Positions 1 to 15,100 of a stretch of DNA of 60,000 bases are shown here, one piece after another. Source of the stretch: Antedon mediterranea. Taxonomy: Eukaryota > Echinodermata > Crinoidea > Comatulida > Antedonidae. A program made the position numbers and the translations under genes. Numbering within the stretch: position 1 is the stretch's first letter; the number at the start of each line of letters is the position of its first letter. The stretch spans positions 29,457,001-29,517,000 of the forward strand of contig NC_092673.1 in the NCBI RefSeq assembly GCF_964355755.1, read 5' to 3'. Under the pieces are notes generated by a model. That model was not told where the DNA came from, did no database searches, and saw nothing but the letters and a program-made list of their open reading frames with translations.

Positions 1-80
1 CTTTATTTTTTTTATTTGTAGGCCTAATTCTATCTGGTTTTTCTACAAATAAATAGATCTCTATTTTGTTTTCTCTGCAG

Positions 81-197
81 CTGACCCTTGCTCCCCGTCA
101 CCCTGTATGAATGGGGGTGAATGTATGGATGAAGGAGGTGGCAACTACACATGTGATTGTAGTAACACCAACTACTATGGTGATGATTGTGAAACAT
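81..197 (+). CDS. EGF-like exon 1
   Basis: 39 codons, AG before and GTAAGT after, phase 1 both sides. Six cysteines in EGF spacing (PCSPSPCMNGGEC, then YTCDC, then DDCET). The first codon is split, so the preceding exon lies upstream of the window. Confidence 0.9.
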
Positions 198-3100
198 GTA
201 AGTGCTACCTGCCATCTCTCGCGCATAATGCGTGTACAGTATGCATGAGTCTCGTGCAAGTCTGCCCATGAGTCTCATGCATGAGGGCTGTTATTTTTGG
301 TCTCGCCTATTTCTTGAACATCCATAAAATTATTCAGAAAAAAACATAAAAGAAAAAATTTAACTTGCCTATTTTGAAGAAAAAATAACATAGGCCTTGT
401 TATCAATAAATTTAAACATAGATTAGCCAAAGCCTGGTGTTTATTTAAAATGGATACAGGGTTAGATCCAAGACACAACTTTAATTGCGCTGACTACTAG
501 CTGCCTTATGGGAGTATGTTTTCATATGTGTTTGCTCCAAAAAATGATCAGAGTATTATATGTGCAGCGCATTGTATTTTATGCTTGATCGCCTAACTAC
601 TCCATGGAAAATTCAACATAAAGGATGCAGTTTTTTGCAATTATATTGAGTTATTGCACTTTTTTCAATTATTGTCTCGTGCATTGGCCATTGAAAAAGT
701 TAATGATAAAGTTTCTCTTGTACTTAATTTTCAGTTAACCCTTGCTCTGGAGCTGCATGTATGAATGGTGGGACTTGCAATGATCTAGGAAATGGCAACT
801 TCACTTGTAATTGCACAAGTGTCTATGAGGGAGCAACATGTGAAACTTGTAAGTTGAACACAGTAATATTATACCTTGTCTGTTTTTGAGGTATTTATCC
901 AATCAAAAATTCAAGCGGCTTTATATGTGTCCTAGCATTTTGTCAGAACATTTTTCTTGCCAACTAATAATGAAATCATTTAAATGATATTTAATTCAGT
1001 TGTGTTATAAAAAACATAAATGTTTTGTAATACTTTGTATTATTTTCGTGACTCGACTCCACCTCGTTGAGCGGTAAATCTTTCAACACATGAAAATATT
1101 CACACAAGATTATTTATTTTTATAATGTAATATTTTTTTTATTATTTTTCATAATATGTAATTGACCTAATTTTTTTTTTCATAATATGTAATTGAGTGT
1201 AATATTGTTTATTTTTTAGATAATCCCTGTTTATTGGAGCCTTGTGAGAATGGTGAATGTTATATTCTTATGAATGTTGCAACTTGTAATTGCACAGGAA
1301 CTGGCTATGATGGCACTGCGTGTGAACAAGGTATATTTAATACAGTGGCAGGCTTACAGTAGCTTAGTCTAGGCGTAGGCCTAGCCTCACATAATAGCAG
1401 ATTTACAGTATGTGTTAACTTTTCATTATTATTTGCTTGGTTCCACAATGGACACAACCCAGATATGTAAGCTTGCCGTGAGTAATGTTATCAATCACAA
1501 CACGCTTGTGATTGGTCAACTCACTTGCTTCTAAATGGAAGCTTTAATATTTCAGACTCTTTAGTGTGGACGCCTGTATTAGAATTGTATCTTGGAGATG
1601 CTTAGATTATTGGGAATGGTATGCAATCTGTGATGAGGAGAAAAAAATAAGTGTACTATAAAACAAAGAAAGCCTGTCTCAGATGTTCTTGGTTGTATTT
1701 ACAAACTGTTTTTATTTTCATTTAGATGTTGAGGATCCTGTGTTAATATGCCCCGGCCCATACTCGTACAACACACCACTAGGAGAAGCCAATATCACAC
1801 TAGAAGATTTTGCAGTTAATGTAACAGTGTCTGATAATTCTGGAGAAACCCTAAGTACTACATCAGACTTTCCTGCTAATGGTGTGTTTGTAATTGGAGA
1901 AACAACAATTACTTACGAAGCTCAAGATTCCACTGGTAACATGGGGTCATGCAGTGTTGTTGTTACTATATATGGTAAAATGTTTTAATTCTAATTATAA
2001 AAACCAAGATAAATATCTCACTGATAAACAATGAAACTTTTTAATCCAGAAACCCATACATTTTTACAAAATTGTTAAAAAACCTTCTTTATTAAGAATT
2101 AAATGACGATATGGAATGAAAAATGAAATAGATCTACTTCAGTTTCCTTCAAATGCTCTACAGACCATCTACCTAAAAGGGGATAGGATTGTAGAAAGCT
2201 ATACATTTGTCACAAAATTAGGGTAGAGTTTAAAAATAATTATTTTTGGGGGATCTACCTCTTTTTTTACTTATTTTACCCTATTCTACCTTTTCACATC
2301 TGCATAAAATTGTTACAACTTGTTATAAGTTGTAATTAGGTTTGATCTCCTGACTTATTACATGTTTTCACACACGCATACGTGAAAAGAATCGCGCTAT
2401 TTGATTACTATGATTGGTCAGTTAATACCAGGGCAATACATTACATTAAGAACTCGGAACATCTTGGAACAAAAACACAGGCCTCTTGTTGGTGTGTTTT
2501 TCTTCTAAGATTTCACAAGGGACCACTGTGAAATCATAGGAGATTTTCCACAAAATTGTCTTCACACTATGCAAACCTGGTTACAACTTGTTACAAGTTG
2601 TTACATTTTGCAGATGTGAAAAGGGTATAAGTAACCAAATTACCCTTCTTCAACTAAAGATATCCCTTCTAATGTTATACAATTGTTCTTTACAGATATG
2701 GAAAGTCCAGATATCACATGTCCATCGTCAGACACAGTAACAACCGATGACGGTTTACCTGGAGCAGAGTATAACTACACAGTGTTGGTAGAGGATAATT
2801 CAAATGAAGTGATACCACCTGTGTGCTCTCTGTTATCTGGGTCACTGTTTCCAATCGGTGAAAACATGGTCATGTGTAATGCCACAGATTCATCTAATAA
2901 CAATGCTTATTGTAACTTTACTATCACAGTTGAAGGTATGCAGCAATACAGATATTTTATTATCATAAAAACCAAACCTGTCATTATGGTGTATAACATC
3001 CTTGTTTGCGAAAAAGAAATATTTATTTTTAAATTTTGTAATTGTATGAATGCGCCATCGCAAGTGTCTAAATTCATTCATTCATTTATTGATATCTATA

Positions 3101-6100
3101 ATCTATAAATATACTTTTGTATTCGCTAGTAAACCTTTGTTGTTGCAAAAAAATCTCGCTAGCATATTGAGCAACCAAACACCAAGCAAGAAAATTAATT
3201 TAATTCTACAAAAAGTAGAATTTACAGGGATCAAACCTCAAGTACTTCTGCTAGACTAAAAAGTACAACCAGCACACATTTGCTAGTTTTTGAAGTTTAT
3301 ACAATTATGATGAATATACTAGAACTAGAACGGACATTTTGAGCTTAGAATTTCGTCTTCTTTTTTATTTTGTCAATTATGATAATTATATTCAATTAAT
3401 TCTGATTATTACAGATGAAGAAGATCCGCTTATTACATGCCCTAGTGACATTTATCTACTGAGCGACGTTGGAGTTAAAACACTGAATGTAACTTGGGAT
3501 CCAGTTAATGCAACTGATAATTCAGGAATGGTTACCTTTACAAATGAATACAACAGTGGTGATGCTTTCCCTGTTGGTACAACTGAAGTTATTTTTTATG
3601 TCGACGACCCTTCTGGAAACACAAATAATTGTTCATTTGATGTCCTAATTAGAGGTAAGAGCAGCAGAATTTGAAGTCGCTATTTCCAATAAATGAATAG
3701 CATTCATTCATATTTTTAATTCTAATGTAAGACGATAATTTTTAAATAGTTTTATATTTTTAACAGTTTTTTTTTATTTTTAACTTTTTATCTTGTATTC
3801 AATCTGTTATAATACTGCACGTTTTAAATTGTTGCAACATTTTTTATTTTTGTTTTTTATTGTTGTTTTAATCTACCAAGCAAAGTGAATTTCCATTTTT
3901 ATGGACAAATAAAATTTCTTGAATCTTGAATCTTTCGAGACGAGTAAGGCTGGTGTACTATTTCACACACAGCCACTGTCACAAAGTCATCATATAATAT
4001 ACTGGGTCCTCTGGGAGAACAGTTTTTGACTGAAGAGGCTACCCAGTATAAAGAATAAATAATAACAAATAATAAAGTTACAAATAAAAACAATTAGGTA
4101 GGCCTACTATTAATGCCATCGCTGCCACCACGCCAGTGTTGAGGACAGTGCTCTACACATGGTAATCACACGAGAGACACGGGCATGACTATAAGGATCA
4201 ACTTTTAATAACTCTTTCTGTAATATATCAACCGTAATGGTAATTACAACTAGATAACAGCAAACATAAGAATGGTGCGCGTAAAGAGCGACATTGGTGT
4301 AGTGCTCAATTCACCACCCAAAAGGACTCCACCAGAAAGAAAGTCTGAGGAAAAAATAATAAGAAACAAGGTATACTTTATTAACTCAAATTCAAATGTC
4401 AAGCTAGCAGCTAATGTGTTGTGTTTTTTTTTAGCTAAAAAGACATATTCAATTACTATGACATTCTATGAAATCAATGGAAATAATTACACATTCACCG
4501 ATGCTCTGAACAATCAAACATCCGACACCTATATGAATTTGGAGAATAGTGTGTGTGAATCTGTAAGTTTTTATTTATATTTTAAAATGAAATATAATGT
4601 ACTGCAGTCTTTTTGTTTTACAAGAGTCATCTAATAATAATATTTATTTGCTTGTTTCGACTTTTCATATCATTTTTTTTGTTTTCATTTATTTCCTATT
4701 ATATGTGTTCTTGTTATACTGTAACATATGGTGAAAGTCAATAAATGAATTGGGATAGACACTTGCGATGGTGTCTTCATACAAGAATAGAAAATTTAAA
4801 AATAAATACTTATACAAAAAAAAGGGAAAAGAAAATTTGATTATTATAGAGATGCAGTTCAACTTGGTCAGGGTGTAAGAACAACAAGTTAAGTTTAAAC
4901 TCTCTTAAGTGTAAATCAATGCAATTGACTAGATTAACTCGGCATAGTAACAACTGCAGTGCATATTACACTTTTTTAAAGTACCTGTTAACTTTTGTTT
5001 TCTAGGTTTCTCACCTAAACCCAGATATGTGTACAGTAACGGACTTCACAAGCGGTTCAGTTGTTGCTGACTTTACACTTGATTTTGAGCCAGATAATAC
5101 TCTAGACTCTGTTGAGGCAATAGAGAACGCTGTTGAAACTAATTTTACTCTAGTGGATATAAATGTTGAATGTATGTACTAATGTTTTGTTTGTCTTGTG
5201 TGGGTTCGTCACACTTTTATTATCATACTCTGTTATAAATATATATTTTAAGCATATTTTTTCCGCTCGTTTATATGTTACAACGTTAAAGGTAGTTGTA
5301 ATAAAAACATTTGTTGTATATACATAAAATTATTGATATTGATGTTTTTAAAACCATATTTGCATTCGTTCATTTTTTTTAAAGTAATTTAAATATATAA
5401 AATAAGTAATAAAATGGCAAAAACAAGACGATAATAATAATAAATAATAATAAATTGAATTTATAAAGCGTTTTATAATGACAGAAACAAACTCTAAGCG
5501 CTGTACATAAAAATAACAGAAACATCTGGTCAGCTTAATCTAAAACAATCAATACCAAAAATTACTATACAAATAATATACAAGCGAGAACAGTCTTAAA
5601 ATACACATAGATTGATTGATAAAAATTGATTAAAAACATACTTTTGACATTATTCTATAATGTGTTCATGTAATGATGTTATACTAATGTTTTATCATGG
5701 TTTATATTTATAAAATCACTAAATTTCAGGGGTCTTAAAGCCTGTTTAGCCCCGCCTAAATCCACGCCTGATGATATATGTCAAAGACACTTAAACATGC
5801 ACAAAACTTTCTAACTGTTATCAGCATTATAGAAGTTGCTTTGTGACTGGACATTAACTGACCATGCTAGTCACACAATTCCCAGAGTAGGGGATATTCT
5901 AGTACGAGTACATCTCAGCTTTGTTAACATCATTTATTTATTACAGTGACTCATACACGTCTACATTGAAACAAACTCAAATTATATTTTATTGCAGTAA
6001 ACAATTATAGTTACTGCAGTAAACTGCATTAGAATAATTTTGAATTGATTTTTTATTTACACATCAATGACTAAACATTGTGTTTGCAATTTTTGAACTT

Positions 6101-9100
6101 TGAAACTTGTCTACTTCCTTTCATTCAGTTAACTGTATTTGTAAATTTCAGATTTGAATAAGCCAAGTATAACATGTCCACAAACTAGCAGTACTTCAAT
6201 GGGAGAGGATTGTGTTGCAGATCTTAATGTTACTGTGATTAGTACTGATCACATTGGTAATGTGTTAGAAGCTGACTGTTCACCGACAGACTTTAATACT
6301 CCTGGCAATCATTCTGTCATGTGTAATGTCACAGACATGGAAAACAACTTTGCATCATGCACATTCTTTTACTACATCACAGGTAACAACTAATTTTATT
6401 CATTCAACTCAATCTTTTATTTCCGAATATCTGGTCCATAGAAAGTAAAAGTATATATAAATTAATTAAAAATAAACAAGACTGTTCAACAAACAAATAA
6501 ACAATGTTATGTCTGGTTACCATTTGAAGTGTATAGTAAAAGCAAGTCTTAAAGATATATTGTCCACCTAAAAACAGTTGTAACATTTTTTTTTTAATAT
6601 GCAATTTTAATGTCACATAATAAATATTTTGCTTTGACCAAAATTGGAATTGGATTACTAAAAAAAACTGTAATAAAAAGCAATAAATACTCAAATTGAA
6701 TTGAATTTAACCGTTTGTTTTGTTTTGTTATAAGTGAAAAAACTTTATAAATAAGTTTTAACTTTAATTATTGAGAATCTTTTAAATGGCATATCAAATT
6801 ATTTTTTTTAGTAATCATCATTTTTCATGGTTTTGAAGACAGCAGCATTTTTGCCTAATTGACAATGTTTACCAGATTGGTTTTAAAGATATGAAATACT
6901 GTTATGGAATGAAAGTCTCGTCTCGCAAAACTATTTTTATTATTCGTCTACCTAAATAGCAGCAGATATACCAAAACCCAATAAAATAGATGATCATAAA
7001 CTGTATTTTACTTAAATATAAAAGTATACTTAGTCTACTTTTTGAAACATTTGTTTAACACTTCATTTGTAATTTGCAGATGAACTTGAGCCAAATGTTA
7101 CCTGCCCAGATAACTTTGAAATATGTGCAGATCCAGGAATTGATTCAGTAAATGCCACTTGGTATTCAGCCAATGCAACTGACAACTGTTGTGATAGTTC
7201 CAGTATCAACATAACTGCCAACTATACCAGTGGAGATCCTCTTATACTTGGTGAATACACTGTAGGATATGCAGCTACTGATTGCTATGACAACATCAAT
7301 TACTGTCAATTCACAGCTGAAGTAAAAGGTAAAACAATATGGTTTATCTTCACTTTATCAGTTTTTTTTACAGTTTGATAATGTATGCAGAGATTAAGTA
7401 TTACAGTCATCTCATTATCTATGATAACTATTGAATCTGAATCTGATAATTAGGTTTGGATCAAGCAAAGTAAAGTATTTTGACTTTTGTAAATGCTTAT
7501 ACTGTATCTACTTATTTAGATTGTGAGGATCCAGTTCTTGATTGTCCATCTGATCAAGATGTATATGCTGATTCTGATTGTCTTGCTGTTGCTACTTGGC
7601 CGGCGCCCATCGTCACTGACAACTCTGGGGAATCTTTCATGTCTGAATGTGATTATGTCAATGGTAGCATATTCTCTGATTTAAATACAACGATTACCTG
7701 TAATGCTACTGATAACTATGGCAATACTGGATACTGTACCTTCAATGTCTTAATAGTTGGTAAGATATTTTGTTAAATATACTTTTATTATTATTATATA
7801 CTTTTACACAATGCAAATTGACAGACAAGGTAAAAAGCAAGCAAAACAAATCAAAAACACTTAGTTACAATTAAAAAATGATGCTAAAATTGCACTAAAT
7901 ACATGACTATTCCTATAGATTAATAAATTATTTAAAAAGTATATTTTATTATGAATATCTTGCAGTCCCATTATGTGTGATTTAATACTATCATTTTGTT
8001 TTTATTTCCCAGATGAAATTGCTCCTAATGTAACTTGCCCAGATAATATTGAGATGGTGTGTAGTGACCCAGGAAGTGATTCCACAAATGTCACTTGGTA
8101 TTCAGCCAATGCAACTGACAACTGTTGTGATAGTTCCAGTATCAACATAACTTCCAACTATACCAGTGGTGATTTGTTTTCACTTGGTGTATACACTGTA
8201 GGATATGCAGCTACTGATTGCAATGATAATACTGGTTATTGTCAATTTACAGTTGAAATTATAGGTAAACTATTTTTCTGTCTGTTTTGATATTAGTTGT
8301 TTTACCTTTGTATAACTTATATAATATTGTAATTTTTTCACAATGGACATCCATAACAATTAAATGTATTTCATTGTACAGTGTTGAATTTATTATATTA
8401 ACTGATTATTTTAATGTTATCATTGATATTGGCAGATTTATTGCGAGACTTTCTTTACATGGAATTTCTAAGCTCTCTTCATTCATAAGCTCACAACTAA
8501 GGATGAAAATTGTTTTTTTAAATAATTATTTCCACAGATTGTGAACCCCCAGAGCTTGAGTGTCCACCAACAGTTTCTGTACAAGGTGATGAAGATTGCA
8601 ATGCAAATGCTACGTGGGAAGCGCCCTCTGTCACAGACAACTCTGGAGGCATGTTTGAACCAGTCTGTAACTATGCTAACGGAAGCACCTTTATTGAATA
8701 CAGTACTATTGTTACCTGCAGTGCTACTGATGATTATGGCAACACAGGCAACTGTAGCCTTAATGTAACCATCTATGGTAAGAGTTGTAGTTTCCTAAAA
8801 TCTCACAGTTAGATTAAAATTCTAAATTTAGTAATAAAAACAAATTTCATTTCATTCTCCTTTCTTATAACATTAGTCTTTGCCACCCATTGGTCAATTA
8901 AAAAATAATGTGAAAATAATTTGTAATTGCTGTTATGAGAACAGAATCATGCTCATGAAAATGATCAATTTAATTGAAATGATAAATTCTTTAAAATATT
9001 TATTTTGTCTTAAATTAATCAGTGGATCTTTTGCCTGTTGTAGGATGATTTGCATTGATAAATTTAGACTGCAAACGTTAAACGGTAGTCCTAAGGGGTT

Positions 9101-12100
9101 TTCACACCTGCTCTAGTCTGACTTTCAGGTTTATGTCAGACTGGCCCTTTAATACTATTGTACTACTAATTTGTAAGGTGGGTTTATGTTAGCATTAAGT
9201 AATAGAAAAATTCAATCATTTCTTTTGTAATGTGTATTAAATGCTACATGTTTCTATTTTATCTAACTATAGATGATACACCTCCAGTAATGAGCTGTCC
9301 AAGTGATATAGAAACATGTGCTGACATTAATTCAATAATGGCATCAGTTTATTGGGAACCAGTAAATGCTACAGACAATTGCTGTGAATATGTCAACATA
9401 ACATCCAATTACACATCTGGAGATTCTTTTGAGATTGGTGAAAATGTAGTAACATATTATGGAACTGACTGCAGTGAAAACAGTGCCTTGTGTTATTTCA
9501 ATATTACTGTGTTAGGTCAGTTTTTTTCATTGATTAAAATTAAATTAAACAGCCAGAGGATCGTTTATAGTCTGTTTTAAGGAACCTCAAACAACAATGT
9601 TTGATCCTAAAATTTAGAAAATCTATCACTACAGTATCTATCCCAATTCTGCCCATTTTTTAGGTTTTTACTTGCTATAACTGTTTTCTATATTCTAGAA
9701 TATTCACTGTTTCCTTTACTATTTTTTGTACGATGATAAATTTTATCTCTATTTGATAGATTGCCAAGCTCCAAACTTGACCTGTTCTGATGACCTCACT
9801 TTTTATGCTGATGAAACATGCTATGCTTATGCCAACTGGAGCGTGACAGCAGAAGATAATTATGATGGTGGTGTTGATGTGATCTGTGATCATATTCATG
9901 ATGACTATGTTTTTGGTAACTACACAGTAGTCTGTAATGCAACAGACATGGCTGGCAACACTGGGAACTGCTCTTTTGAATTCTTCATCCTTGGTGAGTA
10001 CTTATAAAACATTTTTATTGACAAAAAAATATTCATGAGAAAACATAAAGTATATAATTTAAATCTAGTTATTTGTTTTAATACTAAATTATATGCCTTT
10101 TTATTTCTTTTAGATATTATTTCACCAAATATAACATGTCCGGATGACATCACTGTTGACACTGAAATGGGAATCAATTCTGCAATTGTAACATGGGAAT
10201 CTGCAGTTGCTACTGATAACTGTTGTGGAGATGACATTGAATTAACTCATAATTCTACAAATGGCACTAGTTTTAATATAGGAGTTACAATAATAGAATA
10301 CACAGCAGTGGACTGTAATGGAAATGAGGACCAGTGTATCTTCTACATTGAAGTTGAAGGTAAGACATAAACTTTGCATAAACTCTTACATTCAGCAAAA
10401 TTGTATTTATCAATTATATGAACCACGCTTGAAATTAAATGTTAATTTTGATCAATTTCTTCTTTTCCATTTTTTAGATAATGAAGCACCTGTCCTTATA
10501 TGCCCTGAAAACCAGAACTTAACCTTTGATTGGGACTGTTTGGCAACTGCCACCTGGATGCCACCAAATGTCACAGACAACTCTGGAGATGTTTTTATGC
10601 CATTTTGTGATTATGAGAGTGGACAGACACTTACAGACTATGTTAACATTGTAACCTGTAATGCTACTGATGATTATGACAACACTGGAAATTGTTCATT
10701 TACAATTACAATTTATGGTAATTACTTTTGTCTAAACAGTTTATTGTTGAATTATTGCTGTAGTCATCTCCTCTTGTGTCATACATTCATTAAACTAATT
10801 ATTTGTTGACAATTACACTTAGTTTGTTAACTTACAGATGAACGTGAGCCAAATGTTACCTGTCCTGATGACTTTGAAATATGTACAGATCCAGGAATTG
10901 ATTCAGTCAATGCCACTTGGTATTCAGCCAATGCAACTGACAACTGTTGTGATGCCAACATAACTTCCAACTATACCAGTGGAGATCCTCTTACATTTGG
11001 TGAATACACTGTAGGATATGCAGCTACTGATTGCAATGATAATACTGGTTATTGTCAATTTACAGTTGAAGTTACAGGTAAAATTATGCTGTTTGATATT
11101 TAGTATTAAATATAAAAACATTAACTGTTGGAAATATGGTTTGATTATTAAATTGTATTAACTTTTAGATTGTGAGCCTCCAATTCTTGTCTGTCCGCCA
11201 AGCCAGAATTTAACAGGTGACGAATATTGTACAACAAATGCCACATTCATGCTACCAAGTGTCACAGACAACTCTGGGGATAATTTTACTGCATTTTGTG
11301 ACTATGAGAGTGGGCAGACATTTTCTGGTCAGATGACCCTGGTAACCTGCAATGCTACCGACAACTATGATAACACTGGAAACTGTACCTTCACAATCAA
11401 CATCTATGGTATGATTACAGATTTTATTTTAACTGTTTTAAGATTGATTTTTTAGTCAAAAATTAATATTTTATTCTTTTATCTGCAATTGTATTATGAT
11501 ACGAGAATGAGGTCAAAAGATTACAGGTAAAGAAAACTCAACAAGAAGCATACATTAAGATTTCAAATGACCTTAGCGAGAGATACCAAGGAATTTATCT
11601 TATAAACGCAATTTAAGGTTTTATAACATGTGAAGTAAAAGCAACATGTTTCCATTATTTTATCTAACTGTAGATGATACACCTCCAGTAATGAGCTGTC
11701 CAAGTGATATAGAAACATGTGCTGACACTAATTCAATAATGGCAATAGTTTATTGGGAACCAGTAAATGCTACAGACAATTGCTGTGAATATGTCAACAT
11801 AACATCCAATTACACATCTGGAGATTCTTTTGAGATTGGTGAAAATGTAGTAACATATTATGGAACTGACTGCAGTGAAAACAGTGCCTCATGTTATTTC
11901 AATATTACTGTGTTAGGTGAGTAATATTAGTATGACATAATCAGTTTTGTATATTTTGGTTTTTTTTATAATCTGTTATTACTTATTTCTATTTTTTTTT
12001 ACTCATCTGCATTTAGATTGCCAAGCTCCAAACTTGACCTGTCCTGATGACATCACTTTTTATGCTGATGAAACATGCTATGCTTATGCCAACTGGAGCC

Positions 12101-15100
12101 TAACAGCAGAAGATAATTATGATGGTGATGTTGATGTGTTCTGTGATCGTAGTCATGATAACTATGATTTTGGTAACTACACAGTAGTCTGTAATGCAAC
12201 AGACATGGCTGGCAACATTGCAAACTGCTCTTTTGAATTCTTCATCCTTGGTGAGTACTTAAAAAAAAAACTATTTATGAGAAAACATAGAGTATATAAT
12301 TTGAATGTAGTTATTTGTTTTAATATGAAACTATATTCCTTTTTATTTCTATAGATATTATTTCACCCAATATAACATGTCCGGATGACATCACTGTTGA
12401 CACTGAAATGGGAATCAATTCTGTAATAGTGACCTGGGATTCTGCAGTTGCTACTGATAACTGTTGTGGAGATGACATTGACATATCTTCTAATGTTACA
12501 AATGGCACTAGTTTTAATATAGGAGTTACATGGGTAGGATACACAGCAGTGGACTGTAATGGAAATGAGGACCAGTGTATCTTCTACATTGAAGTTGAAG
12601 GTAAGACATGAGCTTTGCAATAACCATCTTCAGCAAAATTGTCTTTATTAATTGTATGAACCACCCTTGAAATAAAATTTTATCATTTTCTTCTTTTTTT
12701 TTTTAGATAATGAAGCACCTTTCCTTATATGCCCTGAAAACCAGAACTTAACATTTGATTGGGACTGTTTGGCAACTGCCTATTGGCTGCCACCAAATGT
12801 CACCGACAACTCTGGAGATGTTTTTACACCATTTTGTGATTATGAGAGTGGACAGACACTTACAGATTATGTTAACATTGTAACCTGTAATGCTACTGAT
12901 GATTATGACAACACTGGAAATTGTTCATTTACAATTACAATTTATGGTAATGACTTTTGTCCAAACATTTTATTGTTGAGTTATTGCTGTAGTCATTTCA
13001 TCTTGTGTAATACATTCATTAAACTAAATATTTGTTGACAATTATACTTCATTTTTTTATTCTTACAGATGAACGTGAGCCAAATATTACCTGCCCAGAT
13101 GACTTTGAAATATGTACAGATCCAGGAATTGATTCAGTAGGTGCCACTTGGTATTCAGCCAATGCAACTGACAACTGTTGTGATGCCAACATAACTTCCA
13201 ACTATACCAGTGGAGATCATCTTTCACTTGGTGAATACACTGTAGGATATGCAGCTACTGATTGCAATGATAATACTGGTTATTGTCAATTTACAGTTGA
13301 AGTTACAGGTAAAATTATGCTGTTTGATATTTAGTATTCAACCTGTTAGTGGCGGTTTCATCGCTGTTGGTTGTCAACTGAATAAAATAAAATAAAAATA
13401 AAAATTAAATATAAAAACTTTAACTGTTGGAAATATGGTTTGATTATTAAATTGTATTAACTTTTAGATTGTGAGCCTCCAGTTCTTGTCTGTCCGCCAA
13501 GCCAGAATTTAACAGGTGACGAATATTGTACAACAAATGCCACATTCATGCTACCAAGTGTCACAGACAACTCTGGGGATAATTTTACTGCATTTTGTAA
13601 CTATGAGAGTGGGCAGACATTTTCTGGTCAGATGACCCTGGTAACCTGCAATGCTACCGACAACTATGATAACACTGGAAACTGTACCTTCACAATCAAC
13701 ATCTATGGTATGATTACAGATTTTATTTTAACTGTTTTAAGATTGATTTTTTAGTAAAAAATTAATATTTTATTCTTTTATCTGCAATTGTATTATGATA
13801 CGAGAATGAGGTCAAAAGATTACAGGTAAAGAAAACTCAACAAGAAGCATACATTAAGATTTCAAATGACCTTTGCGAGAGATACCCAAGAATTTTTCTT
13901 ATAAAACGCAATTTAAGGTTTTATAACATGTGAAGTAAAAGCAACATGTTTCCATTATTTTATCTAACTGTAGATGATACACCTCCAGTAATGAGCTGTC
14001 CAAGTGATATAGAAACATGTGCTGACACTAATTCAATAATGGCATCAGTTTATTGGGAACCAGTAAATGCTACAGACAATTGCTGTGAATATGTCAACAT
14101 AACATCCAATTACACATCTGGAGATTCTTTTGAGATTGGTGAAAATGTAGTAACATATTATGGAACTGACTGCAGTGAAAACAGTGCCTCATGTTATTTC
14201 AATATTACTGTGTTAGGTGAGTAATATTAGTATGACATAATCAGTTTTGTATATTTTGGTTTTTTTTATAATCTGTTATTACTTATTTCTATTTTTTTTA
14301 CTCATCTGCATTTAGATTGCCAAGCTCCAAACTTGACCTGTCCTGATGACATCACTTTTTATGCTGATGAAACATGCTATGCTTATGCCAACTGGAGCCT
14401 AACAGCAGAAGATAATTATGATGGTGATGTTGATGTGTTCTGTGATCGTATTCATGATAACTATGATTTTGGTAACTACACAGTAGTCTGTAATGCAACA
14501 GACATGGCTGGCAACATTGCAAACTGCTCTTTTGAATTCTTCATCCTTGGTGAGTACTTAAAAAAAAAACTATTTATGAGAAAACATAGAGTATATAATT
14601 TGAATGTAGTTATTTGTTTTAATATGAAACTATATTCCTTTTTATTTCTATAGATATTATTTCACCCAATATAACATGTCCGGATGACATCACTGTTGAC
14701 ACTGAAATGGGAATCAATTCTGTAATCGTGACCTGGGATTATGCAGTTGCTACTGATAACTGTTGTGGAGATGACATTGACATATCTTCTAATGTTACAA
14801 ATGGCACTAGTTTTAATATAGGAGTTACATGGGTAGAATACACAGCAGTGGACTGTAATGGAAATGAGGACCAGTGTATCTTCTACATTGAAGTTGAAGG
14901 TAAGACATGAGCTTTGCAATAACCATCTTCAGCAAAATTGTCTTTATTAATTGTATGAACCACCCTTGAAATAAAATTTTATCATTTTCTTCTTTTTTTT
15001 TTTTTAGATAATGAAGCACCTTTCCTTATATGCCCTGAAAACCAGAACTTAACATTTGATTGGGACTGTTTGGCAACTGCCTATTGGCTGCCACCAAATG

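Noticed and set aside
4272-4434. Open frame upstream of the first SEA exon as coding (begins MVRVKSDIG)
   Set aside because: The frame ends in a T-rich tract with TTAG just before CTAAAAAGAC; SEA similarity starts exactly after this acceptor and the phase then matches exon 3 of the HYR series.
12320-12544. Minus-strand open frames opposite C-type exons (also at 16918, 19109, 21726, 23974, 30909, 33281, 40691)
   Set aside because: They recur only because the C exons recur; they lie antisense to well-supported exons and have no domain or splice context of their own.
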